Below are positions 25,150 through 38,960 of a DNA stretch of 64,000 nt, piece by piece; the first letter of the stretch is position 1, and every line of letters begins with the position of its first letter. The notes beneath the pieces are model-generated. The model did not search any database. It was not told the DNA's origin and saw only the letters and a list, made by a program, of their open reading frames with translations. This DNA comes from Saxidomus purpurata (Eukaryota > Mollusca > Bivalvia > Venerida > Veneridae): contig JAFMSR010000012.1 in the NCBI GenBank assembly GCA_022818135.1, forward strand, positions 12,115,157 through 12,179,156, read 5' to 3'. A program made the translations under genes and the position numbers.

Positions 25150-26260
25150 ATTGTTACATATGTACATACAAATGCACGAATCCAAGGTTAAAATCAAAGC
25201 GCTGTGAGCGCTGAAGACCTGGGGGCTATAGATTAACTCCCCTAAAAACAACTTTTGACCTTCGTGATTTACGCTGAACCTTACCTAAAGCGCGGGTCGA
25301 AATGTGCATAGGGCGAAATTTAGTATATGACACAGAATGAATGATTCACAAATATATGGGTGGCAGGGAAGTTTGTTTTATTATAAAACGTACGTTAAAT
25401 GAAAAATAATCACATGGTCAACAATATCAATTGTTTGAGAGAACAATAAAAATAATTCAATCTGCGCTTTGTTCAACTTCAAGCGATATCTGATGTGGAT
25501 CGAAAATTATTGTGTACCAAGGACAAGACCTTGAAACAGAAATAAACAAAGCAATACCAACAATGAAATATAAAAACAGTACTGTACAATGTGTATAACA
25601 GGGACGGGTCGCACCGATTATAGCCTCTTTAGAGGGTGGTGGACCCAATAAGCACAATTACAAACAAAAAGTGTATAACAGGGAAAACCAAAAATGATTC
25701 TTAGTTACCTTGTAGTTGTAATCGGTGAAACCGTTCATTGGTCCTTGACATGCAGCGTCCTCGATAAATGGCGGGTGATTTTGATCACGTGAGTTCCTTC
25801 TCGGGAATGTACGTAAACTGTATCTTTTTAGGTAAATATATATCGTTTGTAAATAATAAAGTTGTCAATGAAAAAACATCAGAAATTTGAAAATCAAACT
25901 ACAAATTCTTATATCGAATTCCGTAATCTGCTAACAGCGCAGTAATTTCTAAAACAGAAAAAATTGTGTAATGCAGCCCGTAAGCTATAGACCTTTCTGC
26001 AATCGTTTGAAGTTGTATGTACTGTTTTTATTTGTAATATGTTCTTATCGTATGCGACATTCAAACAAAAGATTGATCTGGTCTGTCTTGCACTACTTTC
26101 CCAAAGCGCATGTTTACAGTTGTTATTCGCACATAGCACAGTTAAATTGTCAGCAGTGTTTGAAATGTGGTATGCTTACTTAGGCCTAGGGGATTTTCAG
26201 TCCCCAGACCAATTACATTTTGTAACATCAAGAAGTCAAAGTGAAATTATAAGAGTTGGT
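25150..26260. other. sequence present in unit C-prime only
   Basis: Homology to unit C stops near 25150 and resumes near 26260. The extra stretch has no clear terminal inverted repeats, tail or long reading frame. It could be an unrecognised insertion or sequence lost from unit C. Confidence 0.5.
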
Positions 26261-26698
26261 TCTTGACTTCAAAGGTTTGATATTTTCAAAATTCAGTACG
26301 GTATTCAGTTTGTTTATAAATATGAATTACATCTTATAAATAATTGAACAAACCAGCAAAATAAATGAGCACTATAAAAATGCTCTTCTTTTGTAGACAT
26401 TTTTGCGAAATTTTGCTAAGCAACAATATGAAAACGTTTAGTACTGCGATCTTTGCGTTGCTTTTACCAGAAAATAAATGTTCGGCAAAGTAATAAGACA
26501 TAACTTCAGATTACACATTAATATAAACAAACGTTAACAATCAGCTATAAACATAGTTCTATGTTTTTAAACAACTGATATTCGTGGGAAACTAAAATAT
26601 TACAGCATTGAATTTTAAAAGGAAATATCGATACATGACACAACTTAAGAATCATTTCTCAGCACATATTTAATAAATGAATTCCTGATCGAAGAGCA

Positions 26699-26846
26699 GA
26701 ATGATTATTTCCACGTCAAAGTCAGACTAAGTTCACGTCTTTAACAAATCACCGCATAATGGCAGTCCGACCTGAGGAAATTAGAAAACTGAGATGTAAT
26801 TGATCAAGGGAATTACCTGACGGACCAAATTAGAATCGATCACATC
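26699..26846 (+). other. conserved non-coding element, copy 2
   Basis: Partner of 18284-18431, with 132 of 148 positions identical and no gaps. GCAGTCCGACCTGAGGAAAT and GGGAATTACCTGACGGACC are fully conserved and can pair as an imperfect stem. The ATG at 26758 opens a 14-codon frame, but the ATG is not kept in copy 1, which argues against translation. Confidence 0.6.
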
Positions 26847-28373
26847 CTCTAAGTTAGCCTCTGTTATACTGAAATATATTTTGAAAGTCACAAAGAAAAA
26901 GTAATGGAAAAAGAACTTAGAACATTCAGTATACCAGGTAAAGTAGTCACTGTAACATTTGCGATATCTACTCTGAACTGTATGACTACTTATAAGTTAT
27001 TATTGATTTAGAACAATCTCGTCTTGCACAGCCCTTTACCAAACATTCGGGCGAATATCGCCACTTTCGGTTTTCAGCACTGTTGCCCAAAAAACATATC
27101 ATGTATGTTGATGAAAGACTCAAACGTTTACCGACCTGAGTGATATGCATGTCGTATTTTCTTTGAACTAAATCCCATTAACAACTCATATTCTTCAAAT
27201 TAGCTTGAATTTGTTTAAGCAAAGTATAAGACATTTTTGCTTCTTTTGAAGCAAATATAGTCCAAGGTGTTATCACTCGAAATATTTCAACCTTATGCAT
27301 GCCATGACAATGTCCTGTAGTATAGTTTACATACATATTATGAACATACTCATACACCCTAGTAATTGATGGGATAATGATAATAAGTATGTTTTACTTT
27401 GAAGACATTAACTTCAGTTATTTGGCAATAATTTCGTCTTGCAGCGAATAAAAGAAAATATAACTCAGTGATTTATGTGTTAGCCAGAGTTGCTGTTTGT
27501 AATACAGAAATATGGGACTTTGAAGCAGTCGGGCATCTTGTCTACACAATAACGTCATGATAAATACTCTACACTTATTCTTACGGACGGATGTTTGTTA
27601 CAATATCATGGGGATGTTTTTATATGAATATCGTTTAAAGAAAGTAACTGAAAAAGACATGTCTAAGGAAAAGATACATTATATTTCTCAATTTTAAGAT
27701 AAGCGGTGAAATTGTGAAAATCGAAAGTTAACAAGAAACATTTCAGACTATAGAATTTCTTGGTGGTTCATTTCCCTTTCTGTTATTACAGTACGTTGCA
27801 CGGAAGAAATTTTATTATTTGGATAATTCGCAAGTTTGTATTTCTATTTCTCAGACATTTCATGGAATTATCTATCATTATATTTTGCCTGAGGGATATA
27901 TTGAACATCTGATACAACTCCAGACTATGTGTGATAAATGCCTTAAAATTGAAAACAGACACTTTGAAGGTTTTTCTAAGGACGAAAATGAATTTTAATG
28001 TTCTTGCCTTTTGGCCATATTGGATTTTAATGACCTTTTTCCAAAAAGGCTATCCGCAAAACCATAATATCAATCTAAAGTGCTTGTGAAACTGTTTTTA
28101 TTTTATTGCAGTTTTCTTTTTCGATTTTCCGTACCATTACGTGCCAGATGAATATGAAGTTACAATGACGTAAGTTGTTTGGTACTGTAAAGGAAAATCT
28201 GTTAAAGAAAAATAACAACAGTAACGAAACCAAAAAGAGATCAAAATTTATCCTATAGTTTTAACAATATTTAGAAACAATATGCTATGACCGGATTACC
28301 AGATGGACACGCCTTTTTCGAGGATAAAGTAGGGAAGGGCCAATACAGTAAAAATCACTTTAGATTTGGGGCG

Positions 28374-28799
28374 CTGATAACATCTGCAGAACCCGAGGAT
28401 GGTGGTGCCCGGCCCGTTAGGGCGAGGGCACTAACATATCCCGAGGGTTTCTGCAGGTGTTATAACACGAAAAAACGTTAGCGCTCGTATTCTAGCATAA
28501 ATAGCGAACAAAATCATAAAAAAAAAAGAAACGCTCTTATTAGTACGACGTTCATTAAGGCGGGACAACGCCGTGTTGTTTACGTCATATTTATGACGTC
28601 ACCAGCGGTTTTTAAGCCCGGCACTGTTGACGCCGTACATGATGTAAGACTTGGGAGACAGGTCCATTGTTTCAGGCCCTGTACTGCGCATAAATGAAAA
28701 CGGGTTATAACGGCGCGTGAATCTCCCCGTTAACACACGTTTTATCTCCTGTTAAAACACCGGCAAAATAGGCAAAAACAGCACATTTTATGCTAGAAT
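28374..28799. mobile_element. non-autonomous TIR element, copy 1
   Basis: ATTCTAGCATAAA at 28489 is matched by TTTATGCTAGAAT at 28787, giving a 311-bp element with exact 13-bp terminal inverted repeats. The left flank, 28374-28465, is a hairpin of its own, pairing GATAACATCTGCAGAACCC with the region around CCCGAGGGTTTCTGCAGGTG. Because part of this flank is also present at 34110, the mobile unit may include it. There is no transposase, so it would need one supplied in trans. The inner part has ATGACGTCACCAGCGG. Confidence 0.75.
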
Positions 28800-30499
28800 A
28801 TGAATTTCGACACTTACATTGATAACTGCCGGCGTTATACCGAAATGGAAAAGTAAAAGCCATCGAACACTATCAGTCTAAATTATTCAAAGTAAATGTC
28901 AATAACGGTTTCCATAGAATTGCTAATGTAAGCAAACGTTGCTAATGGATATGTCTCGGTTCGAGACAAACACTGTAAAAGAAAGAAGCATATTTGTGAA
29001 AACTGCACTTAGTCTACCATCATTATAAATAGTCAATATGAGATTGAATTTGTTTCTTATGTGCATGCATGTTTTGATGGTTCGCTATTTATAGGCGTTC
29101 GTGATTGTTTTAATAATATTTCACTAGGAAACAAATTTTGACATTTACAATTTTTGTGTGTCAAAATACTGCAAATCCAACCAACGCAATGCATGTACAA
29201 AGATTAGATAATTATTTTGACCTATTGTATGAAGTTAGTATGTATAAGAAGTTATATTATAACCACTGGAATCGACAACCCAGTGTTTGCATTTCGATAG
29301 CAAGGTATTAGAAATAACAGCACTTATTTTTTTCATACAAAAGTTGATAATATCATAACTAAATAATGAATATAAAGTCAGAATAAATTCATTTGCAATC
29401 TATTTTGATCAATGTGGTTACTGTTTTCATCTGCCAGGTTTACTTTTCCTTAAATAAGCACTAATGTTGTCTGAGCAGTGGGTCATCTAGCCTAGAGTTA
29501 TTGCACAGTGCCGTTCGTGTCTGCTTGGTGTCATTAATGCATTTATTACCGCAAACTAACGTAATTATCCAGGACGAATTCATACAGTTTCGTAGACAAT
29601 CAACGTTTCCTTCATATGTTTAGTTTCCTATTGATGCATCCTAGCGGTACGAATGGCTAGATTCTCATAGAAAATGGAAATGATTCAACACTTAATTTTA
29701 TTGAGATTTTATTAATGACCATACACAGTAATACACCGGAATACCACATGGAAGTGCTCTTTGTTACTCTGCACTTGTTTATTCTACAGTTTGGATGTCT
29801 TGAAGTGAGAAAGAAGTATGTGAATAATAACTAAGTCTATGCTTTAAAGTGCTTTAAAGTTTGTACATGCAATATACGATGTGAAACATAAAAAAATGAC
29901 AGTGGAAAAAAAAGAAAAAAGAAGATCAGTAATTCCATTTGCAGTTATTGTCACTATTATTTGACTCTTAATCATTGCCGCAACTTGATTGTTCACATGG
30001 GACACCTCCAGCTATGCTGTGAACTAGAACTCTTGCAAGCACCAAGTTGAATCTTCAGTCTTTACTTTTCAATGTTCAAGGATTTTATCCTGTTTCCCTG
30101 TGCCTTCAAATTCTGACATTACTTTTTATGATTGCTGTTTCGATTGAATGCATGCGATGTAATTGTGTTTGTCTAGATGATCGACAATATATATTTCACT
30201 CATCAATTTATTACAACGTAAATTCGTCGGAATAGTCGACATTGGCTCCCTATGATTTATGAATATGTTCAATGCATGGCATGCAAGGTGAAGATAAGTG
30301 TTTCTTTTAACGTGTTCTGCTTTGAGTCACAAAGAAATTTAAATGTTGTTATTTGCAGGAGCGTGCAACTCGTTCGTGCTGAAATTAACTGTAGTTATGA
30401 GAATATACTCGTTATCGGATTGATGCACTGTTATTCTTTTTGTAGTAGCATGCACAACTTACTGCGTAATTGTGAATCAGCACAGTCTGCAAGTTGAAA

Positions 30500-31380
30500 C
30501 GTTTATTATCGCCCTGTGGATTGTGTTTCTAGCATTGCCAACGTATCGGTCGGTTTGTTAGATACTTTCGTCTTTGCAGGTAAAAGTTGCCGAGTGATGT
30601 CACAAATGGTGACTTAATATGTCATACTTATTTGGGTTGCTAATCGATATAATGACTTAGCGACAGGGGCTTATAGGTAATGGTTCCACATTTATGCAGA
30701 TTGTTTTGTAATGCCAGCGTCGTTTTGCTAAACTGACGTTAAAAACTGCGATTCAATTTGTTTTCGGTTTGTTTCCAATTTTTTGTTTCATTTTTAAAGG
30801 TAAGTGTTTTATTTTTGTCATATTTTTTGGTAAATGTTTCACACCAATTGTCAGGCTACGAGAAACGAAAATATCTATTCTTAAAGAATTAAGCCTTTTG
30901 CAGAAAAAGAACAAACAATTGGGTAAATTCATATAAACCGTGATATCCATTGCACTTCAATGTAAAGCCAGTCAAAGACGTTAGATTTGATGTTTCTTGT
31001 TTTTTTGTCAAATCATTAGCTCACAATAGACTACAAAAAGAACAACACTATTTTAACAGTTTCTGTACCGTTACACATGAAGTTTTTCACGTGTCCAAAA
31101 AATAGCAAAGCGAAAGCCATAAACGTGATATTTACATATATGGTATTGCTTAAAACTCACACTATTGCGCGTTTCGATTAATTTTTTTTAGACAATTTGG
31201 TTTATCGGCATATCAATATATTTCCTATTTGGATACAAGTAAATTACAAACGGAGGTGCTGTTATTTAGAGAAATTTATCTGATTGTCCGCCTCCTGGAA
31301 TAATATGTTAAATGGTAAATAGATACTACGGTAATAACAGACTTTCCCGAGTTGGCGGGACAGCTATTAGGGCGTGATTT
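30500..31380. other. AT-rich spacer, nothing recognised
   Basis: It lies between unit C-prime and the next duplicated pair. It has T-rich runs and no supported gene, repeat or element. Confidence 0.5.
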
Positions 31381-33620
31381 AAAGTACTACTATATTTGTA
31401 CTGTTCACAGACAAGAAAACTTCCTTTTAGCGAGAAAGTTATAAAACAGCAGAACAGAAGCGTTTAAAAGAGGTTGAAATATTGCTTGTAGTAAATGACA
31501 AACGTGTAAGGATTTCTTCTGTAATTAATTATGTCACGTCTTCTCATATTTTGGTAGCAAACCAAATTAATCCGTGAGATTTGCTGCATGCGTGGCTATT
31601 ACAAGAATTTTGATATGCTACAAATTCGATTGTACAACAATTTGTACAATTTCTTTTGTTATTGATACGTTTTGCATCTTGAACTTAAATGGCAATACTA
31701 AATTGCACGTCTATTTAAGCAACACTTTTAAATTAGTTATTTCTCAGTATCAAACAAATTTAGTTTTGTTTGAATGATGATGAGTTTGTTAATTTCAAAA
31801 GTTAAAATCATTAATCGCAATGTTTTAGATTATGCACGCTTTTAATTCTTTACTGTGTTCGTGATATGACGGTTCCAGGTTATGACTGCCGGGCTGTTGT
31901 TACTCTTAATATAGTCACGTGACATTTGACCCTTACAATGGCCTTAAAACTTCGTCATCTGCATGAGGTTAACTTTTAACTAAAGTTTAATGAGACTCGT
32001 TCAATGTGTCTTTGAGACAAATTCAAAGTGTGAATTAACCTTACTTGCACGAAAACTAATGTTTAGTTTTCATCTTAAAATACCCAAAACTATGGTTGTG
32101 TTTCTAATACAAGAGTTTGTAGTGGCCTCATATTAGTGTAATTCAAGTTCGCTTCACATATGACATTGTCTAGACGAAGTTATAGACGTTTTAGCAAATA
32201 CTTATAATGTATCAGTCTGGCCCGGATAGAACACTCACCTCTAACGAACTTTAAATAACGTACAACACTAAATATACTTGTATTTGCGTTTTAATAGTTT
32301 TCGAGGTATTTGCGTCAGTGGACATATCTATCTTAACAACAGATGTAGATCATCGTAATGTAGATCATCGTAGATTGTTGTTGTCCCTAGTCTGATAGTA
32401 TTCAAAATTGTTGGCTGTTACTTGCCCATATTCATGCGAATCTTGAGCTTATGATATCCTTATAAAATGATGAGATTTTATTTCTTGAGAGGGCTCTGGT
32501 GAGGTGAACATGTCTCATGCAATGTAAGGCACGTAGAGGTGCATTAAAACCTCATTCCTTATCAGTGCAGCTGATCCAGAAGCACTTTGGATGTAAAATA
32601 CTTGCAGCTCTTATATTACACTGAAAGATGTCTCACTGGTATTGACCATCATCTGATCGAAAACATCCAAGTCGTTGCTTTTTAAATCGAAAGCAGAATT
32701 TCAATGAGAATGCAAAACAATGCAAAACAATGCGAAGCAACACTTTTTCGTTAAGGCGTAACACGAAATAAGATGTCAACATTGTTTTAGAGTGAACGAA
32801 ACATAGCTCTATCATTCTATCTGTAAATTTTATTAATCTATACATGTATATCAGTAACTTCAAAGTAATAGTTGGGAAATAAACAATAGTTACTGATGCA
32901 TTATAAGTTCAGTTCACATGTATTTAAGTCCAAGGACAACAATTACAAGTAGCTCTTATTTTACCCAGAAAGATTTCCTACCAGCCTAAGAAATCTCCAT
33001 TTATGTAATTCAATAAAGTTCATAAAATACCATCATCTGTTATTTCAAAATCGAACGTTTCCCAAATTCAACTCCTGTCTATTTATCAATTTGTGAAGAA
33101 AACGGAAATCATTAAAATAAATAAGAGTATTTGACTGTCTAAAATGCTCTTCTTATGTCATCAAATTCTTATTTAGTATTGGATCATTTTTACTAGGCAT
33201 TCCTGGATTTTCGAAGGCTAACTTTCCGAGAATTTTATACACTCAGGATCGAAAGACTTAGTCTCAAAATGTTAATGTTGTTATCCATCAAGTAAATTGA
33301 TTAACACTGAACTATAATCAATCAAGCCATTTCTTAGCAAGGGATATAAATCATCGAATCACGGATCAACTTTCCAAAAAGTAACAAATGAACATTGCCG
33401 CTGATTTGCTCAATCCACCTCTGTTTTTGACATAAACGGCATGTAGAAGGCCAATGAATTCTTAATTTGCTGTACAGAATCTAAAGAAATGTCCTTAACG
33501 GACCTGAATTTAATTGGTGAAGTATTGATAAGCTTTAAGTTACTAGTTAATTTTAAACCATTGGCTACTAAAAAACCGTATGATATCCACACTTTGATGA
33601 AAATAAATTATCCCCAGTTT
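31380..33620. repeat. ancient duplication, unit D (partner of 35700-38960)
   Basis: Blocks align in order with 35700-38960: 31420-31640 with 35725-35950 (anchor AGCAGAACAGAAGCGTTT), 32160-32370 with 36800-37010 (anchor TGTCTAGACG(A/G)AGTTAT), 32990-33130 with 38400-38560 (anchor AATTCAATAAAGTTC), and 33240-33450 with 38640-38890. No gene is supported and the core element was not found here. Confidence 0.8.
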
Positions 33621-34109
33621 TCTGACCTGGGGTATATTATATTACAATTGTATTTCAATTTGTTTAAAGAATTTCATTGGATATGGATTTTATATACAAT
33701 GTCTACTGTCGATTTAGTAAAAGTTACAACTTACATCAGGTGATCTATAAAATGGATGAAGATACATCACTTTTTGCTGCCCAATGCATGTAGGTGGTAT
33801 GTAGAAGAAACCGTTATAAAGGTTCAACATTAAATGTTTGGTCCATATTTCAATCTGAATATGTCTTTATTTATCACTGAAATTTAATTTTCGTTAATAC
33901 ATTGTCGTTCATAAATTGCATTCGGAATTCCGGTTGTCTAGGGTGCTGTTTTCGGGCCAAAGACCGCTATATTTATTGTTGCACTTCCGATTGAGTTCTT
34001 TTCGTATTATTGTTAAACAAATTTACTTTAATACAATTTATTTCCATGAACGTAGAAATACTAGATTTTCAATCGCATTAAATCATTTCATTGTGATAAT
34101 TTCTCTGTG

Positions 34110-34512
34110 GGTAGCACGCGACCGAGGGGTGGGCCCGAGCCCGTCAGGGCGAGGGCACCAACTTCCCGAGGGTTTCTGCAGTGTTATAACACGAAAAACG
34201 TTCGTTGCGCTATTCTAGCAAAAAACATAAAAAATCAAAAAAAAAACTGAAACGCTTCTGGTACGACGTTCAATAAGCGCGGGACAACGTCCGTGTTATT
34301 TACGTCGATTTTGACGTCACCAGCGGTTTTAGCCCGGCACTGTTGACGCCGACATGATGGAAGACTTGGGAGACAGGTCCTGTTACATAGCCCTGTACGC
34401 GCATAAATGAAACCGGGTTATAACGGCGCGTGAATCTCCCCGTTAACACACGTTTTTTCTCCTGTTAAAACACCGGCAAAATGGGCAAAAACAGCACATT
34501 TTATACTAGAAT
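34110..34512. mobile_element. non-autonomous TIR element, copy 2
   Basis: A close copy of 28374-28799. ATTCTAGCA at 34212 pairs with the complementary end at 34500-34512. The last 90 bp or so differ from copy 1 at about three positions. The left flank module is cut off at about 34110, so its hairpin arm is missing. The similarity shows recent movement compared with the old duplications around it. Confidence 0.75.
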
Positions 34513-35700
34513 GTTATTTAAAGCCACTGTTTATTTTAAATGAACGTAACAAGCCCCACATATGCATTTTTGTTCATGTTGGCTTAGTCTGTTGTGTATC
34601 CATGTACATGTAAATGACTTGTGTTTGTAAATGTTGGTCAACAAAGCACATTGTCATGATATATCTCGTGTATTTGCTACATGAATGTCATAAAAACTAG
34701 AGATAAAAATCGATTTAAAAAATCATATTGTAAGCGTAACTTTTCTTGGACTATTTCAGAATAAAGATATAAAAGACCGCAGATTTAATAGTATAACGTT
34801 TTGCTTCCTCGTCATCAGATTGCAATAAAATAAAAATACATCTAACAATATTCAGCATACACTAAATTTTACGGGAAGTGATAAACTTTTATTAGATGAC
34901 GGGAACTGTTCATTTATCCAGGGTTCCTTTTTCTATGATGAATATTTAAACAAAAATCATAAAAAAATGATAAAAGATTATTCGAGGGACAATAAAAGCC
35001 AACAAACAGGATGATTATTTCTTAGAAATTATACATATTTTGTTGCAAGTAAGTTTTTTATCTATAAGGTTCCCCTACTTGTTTGTTTCCGGTCTTCCGA
35101 CCGACCTGAGCTTTTGACTGCCGATCTCAAACATTTTTATGAGAAAATGATGAAAAGAAACGTTTTTCAAGTGTTTCAGGAAAAAACTGCCGACCGACCT
35201 TGGTTGCTTTTGCAAGAAGACAGTAAAAACAAGAACATTTTTTTTTTGATCTAAGAGGATAGAGGGCATAGCTAATTTAGAAGTGGTACGTGTTACTTAA
35301 TCTGAGCGCTTTTAATTATGCCGGGAATCTTACAAAATAATTTGCGACTGATCTTTAATTATATTTAAAGTGAAATTATAGGAGAACAGTTGAAGGCCAT
35401 TTTCTCGAAATGGTAAAATGTTTGTGACAACACGAATCAAATGATCACTTAGGAAAACGAAACTATGTATCAGACGTAGAATTCTAAACTCATGGTGACA
35501 TTTAATTTTTATTCGTCTCTATGTTTTGTGTTCATTGCTAAAATGGTGGATGTGTCAATTTTAAGACCCTTTAGCACTTTGCATAGATGTGAAATAAGTT
35601 GTAACTTATTTTCTAGTAAGACATCAATCCGTCGAAACTGACCATTGTTTGTCAAAATAGTGCAGTATTTTACAGTGATATTGCCAAAAAAAAAAAGAAA
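34513..35700. other. AT-rich spacer between units D and D-prime
   Basis: No supported gene. CCGACCGACCT motifs recur at about 35098 and 35192 around a 64-codon minus-strand frame that shows no recognisable domain. A short poly(A) run lies at about 35687. Confidence 0.5.
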
Positions 35701-38700
35701 AGTTTTTATTATTTAGACACGTCAGTAATAAGTCAGCAGAACAGAAGCGTTTTAGAGAGGTTTAGACATTGCTTCTAGTATTTTAAAAGCAATTAACAGC
35801 GAACGTTTAAGGACTTCTTTTGTCTTAATTATGTCACGTCTTCCGATATCTTAGTTGTAATTGAAATTGCCCACGACGTTTGCTACACTTATTGCTATTA
35901 TAATTGCATTGATGTGCTATAATTCAATGCTGCGACAAACTTAACGCTTTAATGAAACATATAAAAGGTACATCTATTTATAGACACTTGAGCTATTTCT
36001 GCATTTGAAATTGATGTAGTTGCACTTGAACATTAATGAGCTTTCTACTTTTTTACCCTCTCAAGTATCCGGAAAAATGAAATTTGCAATCCTTGATCGT
36101 TAGCTTTTGGAATTAAAAGAATTAAAAAGTCCCACCGTTTGAAGTTGTACACGCTTCAGTGAATTTAGTACCGTGTTGGCGTATCTTCTGTATCAGGTAA
36201 ATTATGCCTGCACGTTGTCATACAAGATACAGTCTTGATGACTTCTGACCTAAAGTGTGCCATTGCCCTTTCTTACCTCGATGTAATAAAGAGTTGGCCG
36301 AAGTGTTCACGATTATGTGTTCAGAGTCACCAAAAACCAAGGGTGGGAAAACACCTATCTTAAGACCATGACTTGTCTAGTTCTCATCTCGTCATGATGT
36401 GATGAAAAATTCACAAAAAGTTTCAAAAAATAACTCGCATGGTTAAGTACATTTTTAACTGACAGGGTAAACCAACAGACCGACACAAATACTGACGTCT
36501 GAGTTTACAAACAAAGCTAGCTTGTGCCGGTATTGTAACGTTTGACAAAAACATTGTGTTGGGGAGCCGTCACCCCTCACCCCTGTCCTCAGAATTTGGT
36601 TGGTATGACTGACTGTCAATAATGTGATGAAGTTTGTTTTTATCAAAGTACCATGGAAGCCAAGCAGATTGACAACGATATAAAAGAATCAAGGAAACAA
36701 GACAACAACATACCCGTCTGAAAGTTCCTTAAAATTACACGGATTCGTTTTCCATCTAATAAGTGTTATTGACTTTATACTTTTAAAGAATTACTGGAAC
36801 TGAGACAATGTCTAGACGGAGTTATGGACTTTTAAATCTAATGTTTCTGATGTTTCTGTCTGGAACGGATATAGCACCCATCTCTTGCGAACTTTAAGGA
36901 AAATGATCTACCGCACTTAATACAGTCGTCTGTGCGTTTTAATGATTTTCGATGTATCTGCCTCTACGAATATATTTTCTTAGCAACCAGTGTAGACAAT
37001 TGTCTATCTCATATGTCTAGTTGTTGTCGACATTGTTTGCTTGAAATTGACCAATTTCATCAGAGCAAGCTAAATATTTTACAAGATCGATTTCATCATA
37101 GTTAAGAAACAAGTAAAGGTGAAATTGAATTCCTACTAGTTATTGTCGGCCTGCTATGTGAAGTCATTGTATTTTACACTAGAACGAAAGTCTTCACAAA
37201 AATATTTCTTAAGGAAAAATGTTTAAAGCAGGACATATGCAAGCACCATTGTATAGGCATTTATATAATCAGTTTCGTTTGTTTCTCTATAATCAAGCAA
37301 TATAGCCATTAAATCTTTCTTTAAAAGTACGCTCTGGAATTTGTATGAAATAATTGATTCTCTTAAAGGTGAATCTTTCACATGTTCCATCAAGCGATAA
37401 TGCATGTCAGTGGTAAATTTTAATTGAAAAATGATTATATTATCATTGAAGACTGTTTTGTTCGGGAACTACTTTGTTTGGGAGAAAGAGGTAACTGAGA
37501 ATGTTTCGAATATGGATTTTAAAACTAAATTGTAAATACAATGTTTTTTTTATGAGTGTGGACGTAATCAGCTTTTCTAAATGAGCTACGACGTATGAAT
37601 TTATGCAATGATTAATGTTTTTTTCATACAAGTAGATACGCACGTACAGTAAGAGAGAAAGACAAGTATCTGTGTCAGTTCTGAGACGAAATAATTATTT
37701 CTTGAAATTGTAAGCCTCAGGGTTTCAATTATTGAATTTCGACTTGTTATGCTGTACAAACTAATTTTAATTCTGAATCAGTCGAAATAAAGTTGGGTCA
37801 ATATCATCTTTCTTTGACTCTATAGCTGCGAGTAACTGTTCGTCGGAATATCAAAATAAGTATTTTTAAACTGCATCATCCAGCGAAACAAAGCTTTAAT
37901 TGCCTATAAGATAATTCAAAATTAGTTTAAGTAAAAAAAATCTGTTACAAATACCAATGCAAAAAGAGTCACTACAATTGGTTTCTTTGTGACCTTAGAC
38001 GTCATTTGCAATTATAGATAGCTTATTTACATGTTGTGTTCACCATACGTTGTTTCTAGGGAATTACTCGTACATAAAAGGCGCAAAACAATTGAACGGT
38101 AACTTACAACCAATGGAACATCTGTGCAAAATATAGTACAAAAAAGGTACTTAAATTATATGTAGTTTAGAACTAACTGTAGCCTCGGAGCCGCGAATTT
38201 AAATTAAGTCCACGAGTTAACGGGCATTCTCAGCATAAAGTGTACGGATTATTGTTAACGATAGAGATTTAAGCTAAATTTATGGCACATAACCGTGCGA
38301 TGAATTGCAAATAAATCATAATTATTATCTTAAAAGATGCACGATTTTGAGAAATTATAGTACAGATTATGGTTGTTATAAAAGTAATGAGTTTAAGATC
38401 AGAGCTCAGTTGCTATGGAATCTCCATTTGTGGAATTCAATAAAGTTCTTAAATTGCCATCCTCTGTTATTTCAAATTGAACGTTTTCTAAATTCCGCTC
38501 GAAAACCTGCATATTTATTAAATTGTGAAGAAACTGAAATCATTAAATAAAAACAGAAGGAATTGACATTCACAAAATGCACCTCAGTTCAAATTTAGAG
38601 ATTTTCAAAGGTTGACATTCTAATTTTGAAATCTTCCTGAAAGTGGAAATTTAACGACTCAGAATCGAAAATTAATTCTGTAATCGATTAAGTTTTACTC

Positions 38701-38960
38701 TTTCTAGTTAAAGTGATTACTAGTAACACTGAATAGTCATCAATCAAGTCAATTTTAAGCAGACAATCTATATTACCCAACTCCGTATTAACTCTGCAGA
38801 AACATATCAACAAAGAAACATTGGTGCTGACTTGTCCCCATGTATGCTTTTTAGCCGGTACAGCATGCAAAAAAAAACCCTTTGGTGTTTTTGTATGTGA
38901 CACTCTTTTACAAGGGAATGTTCGTAATAGTTCACCGTTAAGGTGGAGTTTTGATGTGGC
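35700..38960. repeat. ancient duplication, unit D-prime (partner of 31380-33620)
   Basis: It is collinear with unit D but longer, with extra sequence at about 36300-36780 and 37020-38390. Reading frames of 60-81 codons occur but are not shared with unit D. Confidence 0.8.

Larger units (their letters stand above)
22930..30500. repeat. ancient tandem duplication, unit C-prime (partner of 13940-21300)
   Basis: It is collinear with unit C in the same orientation through at least nine blocks. Unit C-prime has about 1.1 kb of extra sequence at 25150-26260 and a young TIR element at 28374-28799 that unit C lacks. No intact gene is present. An 82-codon frame at 24424-24672 overlaps the core element and is not preserved in unit C. 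Confidence 0.85.

Noticed and set aside
28287..28481. 64-codon frame sharing PEGFC with a frame at 33916-34218
   Set aside because: The shared residues come from the shared mobile element; the upstream parts are unrelated.
33916..34218. 100-codon plus-strand frame
   Set aside because: It runs from unique sequence into the TIR element and has no domain.
480..38960. CRISPR-like or prokaryotic array made by regularly spaced repeats
   Set aside because: Repeat spacing is kilobases and irregular, and all other signs are of an animal genome.
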